From contig NZ_SAIY01000005.1 in the NCBI RefSeq assembly GCF_010560025.1, positions 1 to 64,000 on the forward strand: DNA of 64,000 bases, written 5' to 3'. Position numbers and translations under genes: made by a program. A model generated the notes under the pieces. The model did no database searches, had not been told where the DNA came from, and saw only the letters and a program-made list of their open reading frames with translations. Origin of the DNA: Verrucosispora sioxanthis. GTDB lineage: Bacteria > Actinomycetota > Actinomycetes > Mycobacteriales > Micromonosporaceae. Numbering within the stretch: the stretch's first letter is position 1; each line of letters begins with the position of its first letter. Positions 18,608 through 28,216 of this stretch are shown here, piece after piece.

Positions 18608-18790
18608 GTGGGTGACTTCATGAACAAGGCCAAGGACTTCGCGGACAAGCACGACAAGCAGGTTGACCAAGGGCTGGAGCGGGCCGGTGACATGGCCGAC
18701 AAGCGCACCGGCGGCAAGTACGACCAGCACATCGACAAGGGCGTGGACCAGGCCCAGGCGCGTACCGGCGAGGGTGACCAGGTGCGCTGA
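18608..18790 (+). CDS. MT0933-like small antitoxin-family protein
   Basis: A 60-residue, highly charged protein with the pattern MNKAKDFADKHDKQVDQGLE, then DKRTGGKYDQHIDKGVDQAQ, matching the MT0933-like antitoxin family (PF14013) of Mycobacterium and other actinobacteria. The GTG start follows AGGAGG by six bases. No toxin gene is adjacent: the next gene is a methyltransferase in the same direction 272 bases away. Family membership therefore does not establish antitoxin activity here. Confidence 0.8.
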   Translation: MGDFMNKAKDFADKHDKQVDQGLERAGDMADKRTGGKYDQHIDKGVDQAQARTGEGDQVR

Positions 18791-19062
18791 CGGCAACGCC
18801 GATCCCGGGTCGCCCGCAAAGGGTGACCCGGGATCCGGATTTCCGACGGTCGGGCCAGGTCGACGTCGACCGTCGGCCACCACGACCTTCGCGAGCGCCA
18901 CGGGTCAGCCGTATTCTCGAGCAGCCGCGAACGTCGCCTCTGCTGGGAGCGATACCAGCGGGGCGACAATCCGCACCGTCCGATCGCTACACTTCGCACC
19001 AAGGTCCGGCGCCGCCCAACAGACCCCCGGTGCGTCGGTCAGATTCGGATGGAGATGCCATT

Positions 19063-19890
19063 GTGACCCGCGACGAGGCCGCACCCCCCGGAATCGACCT
19101 CACCGTCCCCAGCGTGGCCCGGGTCTACGACTACTTTCTGGGCGGTAAGGACAACTTCGAGGTCGACCGGAAGGTCGCCGAGCACGCCCTGCGGATCACT
19201 CCCGACGGCCCGGCCGCCGGCCAGGCGAACCGGGCCTTCCTGCGTCGGGTGATCCGTTTCCTCGTCACCGAGGCCGGCATCGACCAGTTCCTCGACATCG
19301 GGTCGGGGCTGCCCACTCAGGGCAACGTGCACGAGGTCGCCGCCGAGCACAACCCGAGCGCCCGGGTGGTCTACGTGGACAACGACCCGATCGTCCTGGC
19401 GCACGGGCGGGCGCTGCTCGCCGCGGAGGGCCGGGCAACGGTGATCCAGGCCGACGTCCGTCGACCGCAGGAGATCCTCGGTCATCCGGACGTCCGTCAG
19501 TTCCTCGACCTGGACCGGCCGATCGGGTTGTTGCTCTTCGCGATCCTGCACCACCTCGGCGACGACGAGGAGCCGCGAGCGGTGTCGGCCGAGTTGATCG
19601 AGGCGCTGCCGTCGGGCAGCTACGTGGCCATCTCACACTTCCGTGACCCGGGTGAGCGGGATCCGGAAGGCTCCCGTAAGGCCCGTGAGGTCGAGCGGGT
19701 CTTCAACGAGTCGCTGGGTACCGGTCGCTGGCGTACCGACGAGGAGATCCTCTCCTTCGCCGACGGGCTGACCCTGCTGGAGCCGGGCCTGGTGCCGCTC
19801 GCCGAGTGGCGTCCGGATCCGGACACGCCCGCGCCGAAGCAGACCGACACCTACCACACCTTCGTCGGGCTGCTTGCCCGCAAGCCGTAG
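19063..19890 (+). CDS. SAM-dependent methyltransferase, Methyltransf_19 (DUF574) family
   Basis: A 275-residue protein of a family greatly expanded in Streptomyces and relatives. Diagnostic sequence: PSVARVYDYFLGGKDNFEVD near the N-terminus, then the SAM-binding block FLDIGSGLPT and VVYVDNDPIV. The GTG start follows GGAG at eight bases; an upstream extension in the same frame has no family similarity. The substrates of most members are unknown, and no neighbour gives a clue. Confidence 0.9.
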   Translation: MTRDEAAPPGIDLTVPSVARVYDYFLGGKDNFEVDRKVAEHALRITPDGPAAGQANRAFLRRVIRFLVTEAGIDQFLDIGSGLPTQGNVHEVAAEHNPSARVVYVDNDPIVLAHGRALLAAEGRATVIQADVRRPQEILGHPDVRQFLDLDRPIGLLLFAILHHLGDDEEPRAVSAELIEALPSGSYVAISHFRDPGERDPEGSRKAREVERVFNESLGTGRWRTDEEILSFADGLTLLEPGLVPLAEWRPDPDTPAPKQTDTYHTFVGLLARKP

Positions 19891-19954
19891 GCGGTCGCGA
19901 CGGAGCCGCCGATCATCGTCGCCCGCGCCGGACCGTCCGCTGTGCTGGTAAAGC

Positions 19955-22900
19955 CTACGTTCCGGCCGGCGCGGCGCCGTACACGGTGAACGAGACCCAG
20001 TCGGCAAGTCCGGCGAACGGACGGACCGTCCGGTACGCCGGCGCGCTCGTGGACACGTGTCGGGACGTCGCCCCCGCCGGTAGTGGCTGACCCTCCACGA
20101 GCCTGCTCAGATGGCGCTGCCAGGTCACGAACGCCTCCATCTCGCCCGCCGTCCGGTGCGCCACGGCGATGGTGCGGCACCCCAGCACGGCCTGGTCGCC
20201 CCCCGCCGCCACCAGGTGGACGCCTCGCTCCACCAGGTCGGCCGCACTCGCCCCGCGCAACTGCCGCTGCGCCTGGCCGAGGACCGTGCCGACCTGTGCC
20301 AAACCAAGCTGACCCGCCGGGTCCAGCCCGTCGTAGAACCAACCCATCAGCAGCGCCGTCGCCAGGTCGGGGACCGGCCGGATCGCCGTCACCAGGCCGC
20401 TGGCGCCAGCCGCCAGCAGGGTCCGGCCCAGCCCGACGAGTTCGTCTCCGTCGCGCACCTCATGCCGACCGCTGTCGCAGGCGCTCAGGACGACGAGCGC
20501 CCCGCTCTAGTTCCACTGCGCCAGTCGTGCCAGGCTCACCAGATCGGCGCCCGAATCCGGCTCGGCGGCGGCGCGCGGATCCAGCGGTTCGCCGCGTCGC
20601 CGGTCCCCGTCGAGATGCCGTCCCCGCATACCCTCGTCCAGGTTCCTCGACGCACCAGGTGTCGGCGCGGCAAGCACCAGTCCGCTGCGCTCGGGGCGCC
20701 GCCGATCGAAGACGGCGTGGCAGGCCAGATGCACCAACCGGGGGCGTTCGGGCCCGGCGAGGGTGTCGGCGAGCCAGGTCGAGGTGACCGCCGCGCCGGT
20801 CCGCCCCGAGCCGCCGAGCCGGGCAGCCACGTAGGCGCACTCGGCACGCGCATACGGCAGGTCACCGAGGGTATCGCCGCACACGAGGACGCGGCCCACC
20901 GACGCGGTGTGCCTGTCGGGTTCGCCGCCGCGCGGGTTGGTGCGTGCGGGGACTGACCGGTGTGCTCGCAGCAGCGAGGCGCTCGGCAGCAGGTACGTCC
21001 TGGGCCGAACCCTGATGTCTGCGGTATCGGACGGCCCGGCTGCACCGGCATCGTCGACGGTCCTGGCCGGTGGAAGCACATGCAGGGGAACCAGATGCAG
21101 GGTGCCGTGCGGTACCACGTACACGGGCCGGCTGGGCGGCACGTCGGCGATGGGCGCGGTGAGCGCGGCGTGCACCGGATGCTCGACCAGCTCGCGGAGC
21201 CCGTCGTCGTCCGCCGAGGCGAGCAGGTCCGCCCAGCCGTCGACGTCGGTGGCGGCCACCGCGCCGGGATCGTGCGGCCCCAGCAGACGTCGGGCGGTGA
21301 GGTCGGTGCCGCTCAACGTGAACGCCCACACGCCGAACGGGCCGGTCAGGTACTCCACCAGGACGGCGTCTCCCGCGTCGGCCAGTAACGGAGCCACCTC
21401 GTCGGCAGTGATCGGCTCGGCCATCCGGTGGGCGCGCATCGTCGGATGGGTCGTGGCCATCTGCTGCCACAGGTCATGCAGCTCACCGCGTACCCGCGAC
21501 TGCTCCTCGGAGGCCGACATCCGACGCACCAACAGCCGTCGACGCTCCTCGACATCGACGGAGCCGCCGACGTCCATGCCCGAGGCACGCAGCCGCCGCA
21601 GCTCGGCCCAGAGCGCGGCCTCACGGGCCACCAGCGGGTCGGCCGGGTCGACGCCGGTCTCCCGGTCCCGCATCGCCTCCAGCAGCGCCCGCGACTTCGC
21701 CCGTTCCAGCAGCGCGAACGCCTCCTCGACCCGGCCCAACTCCACCGCCAGGTCCGCGGCCTCGACAAACGGCGGCGTGAAGATCGCACCGTAGCCTGCC
21801 GCCTCGCTCAGGTCGGCGATCCCCTGGCGCAGCTCGTCGTAACCGTCGCAGGCGTCGCGGAGCACCCGCAGCGTCTCTTCGGTGCGCTCGCCGGCGGCCA
21901 GCGCGGCGAGGCCCAGCGCCGCGTCCGCCGGATAGCGCACGGCCGCCGCTGTCGCCTCGTCGCGCAACGCGACAAGTCGGGCCCGGAAGGGCGCGGCCTG
22001 CTCCGCCCGGCCCGAGCGCGACCAGTTCAGCACCAGTGTGCCGAGTCGGAGCGCCAACCGGTCCAGGCCGGCGAAGGGTAGCTCCGCACCGTGCCGGTCG
22101 TGTGCGCGCTGCATCGTGTCGATCGAGGCCAGCAGGTAGCGGTCGGCGAGCGCCGTCGCGCCGTAGCCGCAGGCCACCCCCGCCATGATGGAGTCCAGGA
22201 TGCCCAGGTCGCCGGTGTTCTCGACGGGGATCTGCGCGGTCAGGAAGGCGATCAGCGCCCGAGCCTGCGCTGCCAGCTCCAACAGGGGTCATCCCGGTAC
22301 GGGTCGGGTCGCGGGACAGCAGCGTACACAGGTTGATCAACGCGGTGAACTCGGCGCGGGCGTCGCCGATCTCGTGTGCCGTCCGTCGGGCCTGCTCCAG
22401 CAGTGCCAGCGCCTCGTCGTGGCGACCGACCGTGGTGTAGAGCAGGCCGAGGGACGACCAGACCGCCGGCAGCGCGTGTACGGCGCCGAGCTGGTTCCAC
22501 AGTTCCCCGGCCGTGCGCAGGGAGCGCTCCGCCTCGCCGTAGCGGTGCTCCAACAGATGCCGCTGACCATCCTCACTCGCCCGCTGGGCGAAATAGGCCG
22601 GCGCACCGATCGTCAGATCCCGACGTATCCGTGGGTCCAGCTTCGCGACCATCTCCCGGAAGGCCGGGTGGGCCAGGGCCATCGGGTCAGCGCCCATCCG
22701 CTCCCGGGTCGCCGCCTCGATGCGCTCGACCCGCGCCCGGAAGCCGGTCGTGTAGTGCGCGGCGTCCACCTCGGAGTGCAGGTCGTGAATGAGGTCGTGG
22801 GCGGCGGTGAATGCGTCACCGGCGGAGCCGCCGTCTGCCTCCCGGCGCATCGTCGCCAGATTGATCATCGCCTTGTAGGCGTCGTACCGGGCCGGCGAGT

Positions 22901-23585
22901 CGGCCAGCAATCGTACGGCCCCAGCCGCTGCCTCGATCGCCTCGTCGTGCCGGCCCTGCCGGAACAACTCCCGGGCCAGGTTGTCCAGCAGGATCCCCCG
23001 CCGGGGCCCCGCCACGCCAGGCTGGGCCAGCGCCCGCCGGTAGAGCTCCTCGGCACCGTCCCTGCCCTGCTGGTGCAACACCTCCGCGTGCCCGGAGAGG
23101 GCCGAGGCCAGGCCGATCTTGTCGGTAACCAGCTCCGCGAGCTGGGTCGCCATGCCGAACAACTTGGCCGCCTGCTCCAGACGATCATCGGCGATCTCGA
23201 CGGTGGCCATCCCGATGATCGCCGCGACCCGCAGGTCCACCGCCCGCTCCCCGTCGCTCTCCGGCATGGCGGCGGCCACCTCGAAGGCCATCGCGTACGC
23301 CCTACGGGCGTCGTCGAGCCGACCGACGATCCGCGCGCACTGGCCGAGCAGCCGGAAGACCAGGAAGCTGCCGGGGCTGGGCGAAAGGGCCTGGGCGTGG
23401 CCGACCAGTCCCCGCAACACCCGGTCCGCCTCCGCCAGCTGACCGGTGTTGACGAGTTCGTGCGCCCAGTTGGCGGCGCCCAGCAACATCTCCTCGGTGA
23501 CCTCGCCGCCTTCGCTCGGCCCTGTCGACCGGCCCTTGTCGGCCGGGGCACCGGAGCCGGATCGGCGTCGACGGAAGAACGGCAT
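19955..23585 (-). pseudogene. TPR-CHAT domain protease-like protein, broken by frameshift and amber codon
   Basis: A very large protein (about 1,210 residues if restored). The N-terminal two-thirds is helical with TPR-like repeats (GRLDDARRAYAMAFEVAA, QGRHDEAIEAAAGAVRLL, VGRHDEALALLEQARR). The C-terminal CHAT domain is a caspase-fold peptidase with the catalytic His in HLACHAVFD and Cys in VVLSACDSG. Two lesions separate these parts: a frame slip at about 22283-22290, within the TPR region, and an in-frame TAG at 20507-20509, which lies between the His and the Cys (AQWN-stop-SGALVVLSACDSG). As read, the Cys cannot be made without suppression. The gene starts four bases after the preceding gene ends, so the two form an operon. 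Confidence 0.85.
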
Positions 23586-23589
23586 GGCC

Positions 23590-24690
23590 TCAACGCCCCA
23601 ATCGTCGCAGCAGGATCTCCGGGTCGTCTTCGAACTCCGTCGCACCGTTGCGCTCAGGCCCGCCGTCGTCGCCATGTTCGCCGCCACGTACCGTGCCAGC
23701 CGGGGCGCAGGCGCGCTCCACCAGCGCGACGTACTGGCGTTGGTATTCCTCGAACAGGGCCTCCTGTTGCGGGCGGATCAACTCGTCGGTGCAGAGCGCC
23801 CCGGCGGTCTGCCGCCACAGCACCTGGGCCGCTCCCAGGTCGCCGTCCGCGAGGTGTTGGCGGGTCCGCTGCCAGAGCTGGAAGAAGGCCAGCTGGCGGT
23901 AGTCGTCGCGGTGGCGGGTCGCCTCGACGCGGACCAGGATGAAGTCGTGCTCCGTATAGGGCGCGATCGTGCCGTCCGCGGCCACCCGGCAGAGCCGACC
24001 ACCGACCACCCCGAGCGACGCCAACTCCGCCTGGGTCGTCTTCCCCGCCGGCCGGCGGATGATCACGAAGTGGGTAGGCGCCAGCTCCGTCGGGCCACGG
24101 GCCACCCCACCCGCACCGGTCGGAGCGGACCAGGACTGGTGTACGCCCACGCGCAGCTCCAGCGCCGCCGAGTCCATGAAGGACTCGATGCCGTCGATGA
24201 GCGCCGTGGCGACCCTGGCGGAGCCCAGTAGCCCGGCGAAGCCGATGGCGCTGCTCACGTTCTCGATCAGGTTGAGCGATCGCTGCAACGTGTCCGACGT
24301 CTTCGCTCGAAACAGGGCCAACAACAGACTCACGTCGTCGCCCTCGTAGGGCACCGGTCCGGCCACCCGCAGGTTCGAGATCTCCACCGCGTCGCGTTCA
24401 CCGGTGACCTGCAGCCGCCGACTCAGCTCGCTCGCACCGATCAGGTACGGCACCGCGACCCGGTTGCCATCGCGCAGGAACTCCGTCACCACGGCACCGA
24501 AGGGCAGGAACTCCCGCCACAACTCGCGCTCGTTGGCCAGCCACAACTGGCTGACCCTGATCACCAGATAGACCTCGTCGGTCACGAACGGCGTAGCGTC
24601 GGTCGGCCCGTCCAGTGTGGGCACCGGTCGAGCGATGATGCCCTCCGACTGCCGCGCGAGCACCCGGCGCACAAGGTCACGCAACGCCAT
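23590..24690 (-). CDS. Unrecognised protein encoded just upstream of the TPR-CHAT gene
   Basis: A 366-residue soluble protein. The start at MALRDLVRR has a GGGGAG ribosome site. It contains VYLVIRVSQLWLANERELWR, a central hydrophobic segment (LNLIENVSSAIGFAGLLGSA) that could be amphipathic, and an acidic C-terminus (EFEDDPEILLRRLGR). I do not recognise the family. Tight coupling to a CHAT peptidase gene suggests it is the partner, activator or substrate of that peptidase. Nothing inside the sequence proves this. Confidence 0.6.
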   Translation of the reverse strand: MALRDLVRRVLARQSEGIIARPVPTLDGPTDATPFVTDEVYLVIRVSQLWLANERELWREFLPFGAVVTEFLRDGNRVAVPYLIGASELSRRLQVTGERDAVEISNLRVAGPVPYEGDDVSLLLALFRAKTSDTLQRSLNLIENVSSAIGFAGLLGSARVATALIDGIESFMDSAALELRVGVHQSWSAPTGAGGVARGPTELAPTHFVIIRRPAGKTTQAELASLGVVGGRLCRVAADGTIAPYTEHDFILVRVEATRHRDDYRQLAFFQLWQRTRQHLADGDLGAAQVLWRQTAGALCTDELIRPQQEALFEEYQRQYVALVERACAPAGTVRGGEHGDDGGPERNGATEFEDDPEILLRRLGR

Positions 24691-24790
24691 GCACTGCTCC
24701 CCACTCCAGCTCGACTCCGTCACGTTAGCGCGTGATCGCAAAGCGCGAAGTGCCGCCCGACCGAGCAGGTCGTCGTAGCCGTTGCGGACG

Positions 24791-24816
24791 GCCCGGGAAC
24801 GCGTACGTTCCCGGGC
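24791..24816. terminator. Perfect 11+4+11 hairpin between the SnoaL-like gene and the CHAT operon
   Basis: GCCCGGGAACG-CGTA-CGTTCCCGGGC lies 37 bases beyond the stop of the SnoaL-like gene on the minus strand and 101 bases before the start of the CHAT operon. It would end the first transcript and insulate the second. Confidence 0.65.
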
Positions 24817-24852
24817 GTTCGAGAGATGCCCCTCGTAGCGGCTCACCCAGGG

Positions 24853-25242
24853 TCAACGCTGAGCAGGCTCCCACCACACCAGATTTGCGGCGACCTGGGC
24901 GACCGGCTCGATGATCTCCCACCCCTCGGCGATCAGCCCGTCGTCGATCCGCCAGATGTCGACGACCGCGATCTCCGGCCCGGTGTCCGCAAGCCAGCGC
25001 CGCGAGTACACCACGACGTGATCGCCATCGGCCAGCACCTGATGGATCTCCACCCGCATGCCGGCGAGCGGCACCAGCGCGGCCCGGACGGCGGCGAGCC
25101 ACTCCCCCTTGGTCGAGGTGGTCGAACCCGGCCGGTGGTGGACGAAGTCGTCACGCAGCGACTGGGCGAGCGTGTCGACGTCACCCGTCTCGATCAACCC
25201 GGCCAGCGCCCGTTGGACGATGTTCTTGTTCTCCGTGGTCAT
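24853..25242 (-). CDS. SnoaL-like (NTF2-fold) protein
   Basis: A 129-residue protein of the SnoaL/ketosteroid-isomerase-like superfamily: NIVQRALAGLIETGDVDTLA helix, LRDDFVHHRPG, then VEIHQVLADGDHVVVYSRRW and IDDGLIAEGWEIIEP. This is the ester cyclase-like layout. The fold houses cyclases, isomerases and binding proteins; substrate unknown. A regulator is divergent 80 bases away with a palindrome between, so the gene is probably under its control. Confidence 0.85.
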   Translation of the reverse strand: MTTENKNIVQRALAGLIETGDVDTLAQSLRDDFVHHRPGSTTSTKGEWLAAVRAALVPLAGMRVEIHQVLADGDHVVVYSRRWLADTGPEIAVVDIWRIDDGLIAEGWEIIEPVAQVAANLVWWEPAQR

Positions 25243-25265
25243 GGACGCAGTGTTTCCGCATCCGC

Positions 25266-25299
25266 GTCGCCTGTCGATGACATCGGATGTCATGGCGAC
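25266..25299. promoter_or_regulatory. Nested inverted repeat between SnoaL-like gene and XRE regulator
   Basis: A perfect inner repeat ATGACAT-CGG-ATGTCAT (25277-25293) lies within outer arms GTCGCC (25266-25271) and GGCGAC (25294-25299). It fills the middle of the 80-base divergent gap and is the likely operator of the adjacent XRE regulator. Confidence 0.65.
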
Positions 25300-25322
25300 C
25301 GGCTCCACGATGGGTACGCTCC

Positions 25323-26090
25323 ATGATCGTGCACACGGTCGGGGAACTCCTACGACAGTGGCGGAAACGCCGGGGACTCAGCCAACTCGATCTCGCCATC
25401 GTCGCGGACGTCTCGGCCCGCCACGTCAGCCTGGTCGAGACCGGCAGATCCAGGCCGAGCGCCGACATGATCCTCCGGCTCGCGGATCAACTTCACGTGC
25501 CGCTGCGCGACCGCAACCGGCTCCTGCTCGCCGGCGGCTTCGCACCCCGCTACACCGAGCGTCCACTCCACGACGACGCACTGTCGGCCGTCCACGACGC
25601 GATCAGCCGGGTGCTCCGCGCACACGAACCGTATCCAGCGGTGGTGTTCGACCGCCGGTGGAACATCGTGATGACCAATCGCGCCGTCGAACCGTTCTTC
25701 GCACAGGTGGCTCCCGACCTGCTGCGGCCACCGGTCAACCTGGTACGGCTGGGACTGCACCCGCGCGGGCTCGCCCGCCTGGTCGTCAACCTGGCCGACG
25801 TGCGCGCGGTGTTCCGCGCACGGATCTCACGCCAGCTCGCCACGGCTCCCGACCCCGAACTCACCGCACTCTACGAAGAACTACTGGCACCCGAGGCCGA
25901 CGACACGTCCGATCAACGGATCGACGCCGACGTGGTGATCCCGATGATCCTCAACGTCGGCGGACGAGAACTGCGGCTGTTCTCCACCATCACGACGTTC
26001 GGCACCCCGATGGACATCACCATCGACGAGGTCGCGGTCGAGTCCTACTACCCGGCGGACGCGGAGAGCGCCGCCTACTTCAGGAAGTAG
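25323..26090 (+). CDS. XRE family regulator with MmyB-like C-terminal domain
   Basis: A 255-residue regulator: XRE helix-turn-helix at residues 5-65 (GLSQLDLAIVADVSARHVSL, VETGRSRPS) and a MmyB-like domain from about 90 to 250 (WNIVMTNRAVEPFF). The ATG used here leaves the palindrome free in the upstream gap; an in-frame upstream ATG at 25287 would lie inside it. Divergent from the SnoaL-like gene, which it probably represses or activates. Confidence 0.88.
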   Translation: MIVHTVGELLRQWRKRRGLSQLDLAIVADVSARHVSLVETGRSRPSADMILRLADQLHVPLRDRNRLLLAGGFAPRYTERPLHDDALSAVHDAISRVLRAHEPYPAVVFDRRWNIVMTNRAVEPFFAQVAPDLLRPPVNLVRLGLHPRGLARLVVNLADVRAVFRARISRQLATAPDPELTALYEELLAPEADDTSDQRIDADVVIPMILNVGGRELRLFSTITTFGTPMDITIDEVAVESYYPADAESAAYFRK

Positions 26091-26119
26091 CGCATGCCGC
26101 ACACCGGGCACGCTACCCG

Positions 26120-26476
26120 TCAGCCGTAGTACTCGACCAGGCAGAACTCGTGGCCCTCCGGGTCGGCCATGACGACGACGACACCCTCCTCGTAGTCGTG
26201 CCGCTCACCGGTGGACCGGCCACCGAGCTTGACGACCTCCGTCATGGCCTCGTCAATATCGTCCACCGAGATGTCGAGGTGGATCCGCACCTTGCCGGCC
26301 TGAAGCTCAGGCACTGGCTGGAACACCAGCCGTGGCTGCGGGTCACCTCGTTCGCCCAGGTAGACCCAGCCCTCCTGCGACGAGCCGGGCTCGCGACCGA
26401 GGAGGGCGCTCCAGAATCCGGCGACCCGCTCGGGGTCGAGGCAGTCGATCGTCACACCGGACCAGACGTTCGCCAT
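26120..26476 (-). CDS. VOC-family (glyoxalase/bleomycin-resistance-like) protein
   Basis: A 118-residue protein with the VOC pattern: GVTIDCLDPERVAGFWSALL at the N-terminus, RIHLDISVDDIDEAMTEV in the middle and VMADPEGHEFCLVE at the C-terminus. VOC proteins include metal-dependent lyases, dioxygenases and drug-binding proteins; this subgroup is usually annotated only as VOC. Convergent with the XRE regulator. Confidence 0.88.
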   Translation of the reverse strand: MANVWSGVTIDCLDPERVAGFWSALLGREPGSSQEGWVYLGERGDPQPRLVFQPVPELQAGKVRIHLDISVDDIDEAMTEVVKLGGRSTGERHDYEEGVVVVMADPEGHEFCLVEYYG

Positions 26477-26640
26477 GCGCCGATCCTGACAGAGCACGTC
26501 CATCGAGGACGCGAGAGCGTCGCCCATGCTGCCGGGGTTCTTCGGCGGCCGCCTCTGGCCGCCGTACGGTCGTCGCTCCGCGTCACGGCGGTCGTGGCCG
26601 GCAGACACCGTGGCTCCGGAGGTTCCGGCATTCGCCGCGA

Positions 26641-27579
26641 TCATGGACTCGCGGGCGTCGCGGCAGCGCCGCCGAGGTGGTGGTGCAGGAAGGCCGCGGC
26701 CGCTTCGGCAGCCTGGCTGACGTACGGCTCCACGTCGTAGAGGTCGATGTGCTGCTTGGCGTCGAGCCAGCGAATCTCCTTCGGTCCGGTCGCGTCGGTG
26801 TAGAGCGCCTCGGCGAGTTCCGGTGCGCAGTAGGCGTCGGTGCGGCCATGCACGACCAGCAGCGGGGTGGCGGCGAGCAACGGCGCCGCGCCAAGTGCGT
26901 CGAAGGTCATCAGAGCGTGCAGCGAGCCGTAGGCGACCCGGTTCTCCCAGTGCGCCGCCGCCGACCGCTCGGTGCCGTAGTAGGCGAACGGCTCGTCGCC
27001 GCCCATCGCCGCGAGTGCGCCGTCGGCCGCCACCGCCGGCAACTCGTCGTCGTAGCGCTCCACGAAGGAGCGCAGCGCCCGACGGTATCCGTCGAGGTCG
27101 CCGGCACTGAAGCGGACCGGGCTGTTGTACCCGCCGGCAATGCCCACGACCGCGCGGATCCTCGGGTCGGTGGCGGCCGCGCGGACCGCGTAGCCGCCGC
27201 CGAGACAGATCCCGACTGCGGCCACCCGAGCGGCGTCCACGGCCGGATGCGCGGCGAGCAGGCTGACCGCTGCGCGCAGGTCGGCGAGCTTGCCCTGGCT
27301 GTCCTCGTGGGCACGGCGTCCGCCGCTCTCGCCGAAGCCGCGGTGGTCGAAGGCGAGTGTGGTGAGACCGTGTTCGCGCAGCCGAGCGGCGTACGTGCCG
27401 ACGACCTGCTCCTTGACGCCGGTGAACGGCCCGGTCAGTACGACGGCAGGTGCGCCGTCGGCGGCCACGGCGAGGCTGCCGACCAGCGTGAGACCGTCGG
27501 CGGTGAATGTGACACGCTCGGTGGTCATGCCGCCAGCGGGATACGTGTGGGTGCGGTACTCGGACGTGCGGTCGGACAT
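26641..27579 (-). CDS. Alpha/beta hydrolase, dienelactone-hydrolase-like with Cys nucleophile
   Basis: A 312-residue hydrolase. The nucleophile elbow is GICLGGG, with Cys in place of the usual Ser, as in dienelactone hydrolases. The Asp is likely in VVHGRTDAYC and the His in DAKQHIDLYD. It resembles the large soluble family with HRGFGESGG after the first strand. No signal peptide. Divergent from an HxlR regulator, which probably controls it. Substrate unknown. Confidence 0.85.
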   Translation of the reverse strand: MSDRTSEYRTHTYPAGGMTTERVTFTADGLTLVGSLAVAADGAPAVVLTGPFTGVKEQVVGTYAARLREHGLTTLAFDHRGFGESGGRRAHEDSQGKLADLRAAVSLLAAHPAVDAARVAAVGICLGGGYAVRAAATDPRIRAVVGIAGGYNSPVRFSAGDLDGYRRALRSFVERYDDELPAVAADGALAAMGGDEPFAYYGTERSAAAHWENRVAYGSLHALMTFDALGAAPLLAATPLLVVHGRTDAYCAPELAEALYTDATGPKEIRWLDAKQHIDLYDVEPYVSQAAEAAAAFLHHHLGGAAATPASP

Positions 27580-27649
27580 GGCGGCGGTGTTCCCTTCGGG
27601 CGTCTACTGTTGACTCGACGCTAGGTCGCACGGTGCTCGTCGAACAGAA

Positions 27650-27665
27650 GGCACTTCCCGGTGCC
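27650..27665. promoter_or_regulatory. Inverted repeat between the hydrolase and HxlR genes
   Basis: GGCAC-TTCCCG-GTGCC is a perfect 5+6+5 repeat, nearly extended by GAA/TTC on the outside. It lies between the hydrolase start (27579) and the preferred HxlR start (27699), so it is a candidate HxlR operator. Confidence 0.4.
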
Positions 27666-27698
27666 CTTCGCCGCACGGTCCGATACCCGGGGGTGCTC

Positions 27699-28061
27699 AT
27701 GTCGCTGGTGGTTCCGGACGTGCTCGACGAGGGCTGCACGACGCGGCAGGCGATCGAGCGGCTCGCCTCGAAGTGGCGGATCCTGATCATCTACGCGCTG
27801 CTCGCCGGTCCCCAACGGCACGCCGAGTTGCGTCGCCGCGTCGCGGGGATCACCCAGAAGGTCCTGACCGAAACGCTGCGCGAGATGGAGCGCGACGGGC
27901 TGGTGCAGCGACGGGTGCTCAGGGAGACACCGCCACAGCACGTCGAGTACGCGTTGACCGCCCTCGGCAAGACCCTTCAGGAACCACTCGCCGCCATCTG
28001 CGCTTGGGCGACGGAGAACAATCCCGTCCGATCATCTGCCGTGCCGCCGTCTGGGCAGTGA
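27699..28061 (+). CDS. HxlR-family winged-helix regulator
   Basis: A 120-residue MarR-like regulator of the HxlR group: RQAIERLASKWRILIIYALL, then RHAELRRRVAGITQKVLTET and LREMERDGLVQRRV, ending in the wing VEYALTALGKTL. A Cys near the N-terminus (DEGCTTRQ) occupies the position of the redox-sensing Cys of YodB/HypR-type members, so thiol sensing is possible. The ATG follows GGGGG; a GTG at 27633 would add 22 residues and cover the inverted repeat. Confidence 0.85.
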   Translation: MSLVVPDVLDEGCTTRQAIERLASKWRILIIYALLAGPQRHAELRRRVAGITQKVLTETLREMERDGLVQRRVLRETPPQHVEYALTALGKTLQEPLAAICAWATENNPVRSSAVPPSGQ

Positions 28062-28216
28062 CATCGGTCGGGGAAGTCGGGACGGTGCGAACGGGCCGGC
28101 CCTCGCTGGCCTGACTCGAAGACCACGTCCGGTAACAGCCGCCCGGCGCCTCTGGTCCCGGTTCCATCGGCTGGGCGTTACTGTGACGGTCGTCGGCATG
28201 GCGGCTCACCGGGCGC

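Noticed and set aside
18608-18790. Toxin-antitoxin pair
   Set aside because: The MT0933-like protein has no adjacent toxin gene in either direction.
17099-18901. 600-residue antisense frame over the xylanase gene
   Set aside because: Composition is a GC-rich shadow of GH10, with no ribosome site or motif.
20507-20509. TAG read as pyrrolysine or programmed readthrough
   Set aside because: No pyl genes or readthrough context are visible, and the same gene also has a frame slip, so mutation or error is simpler.
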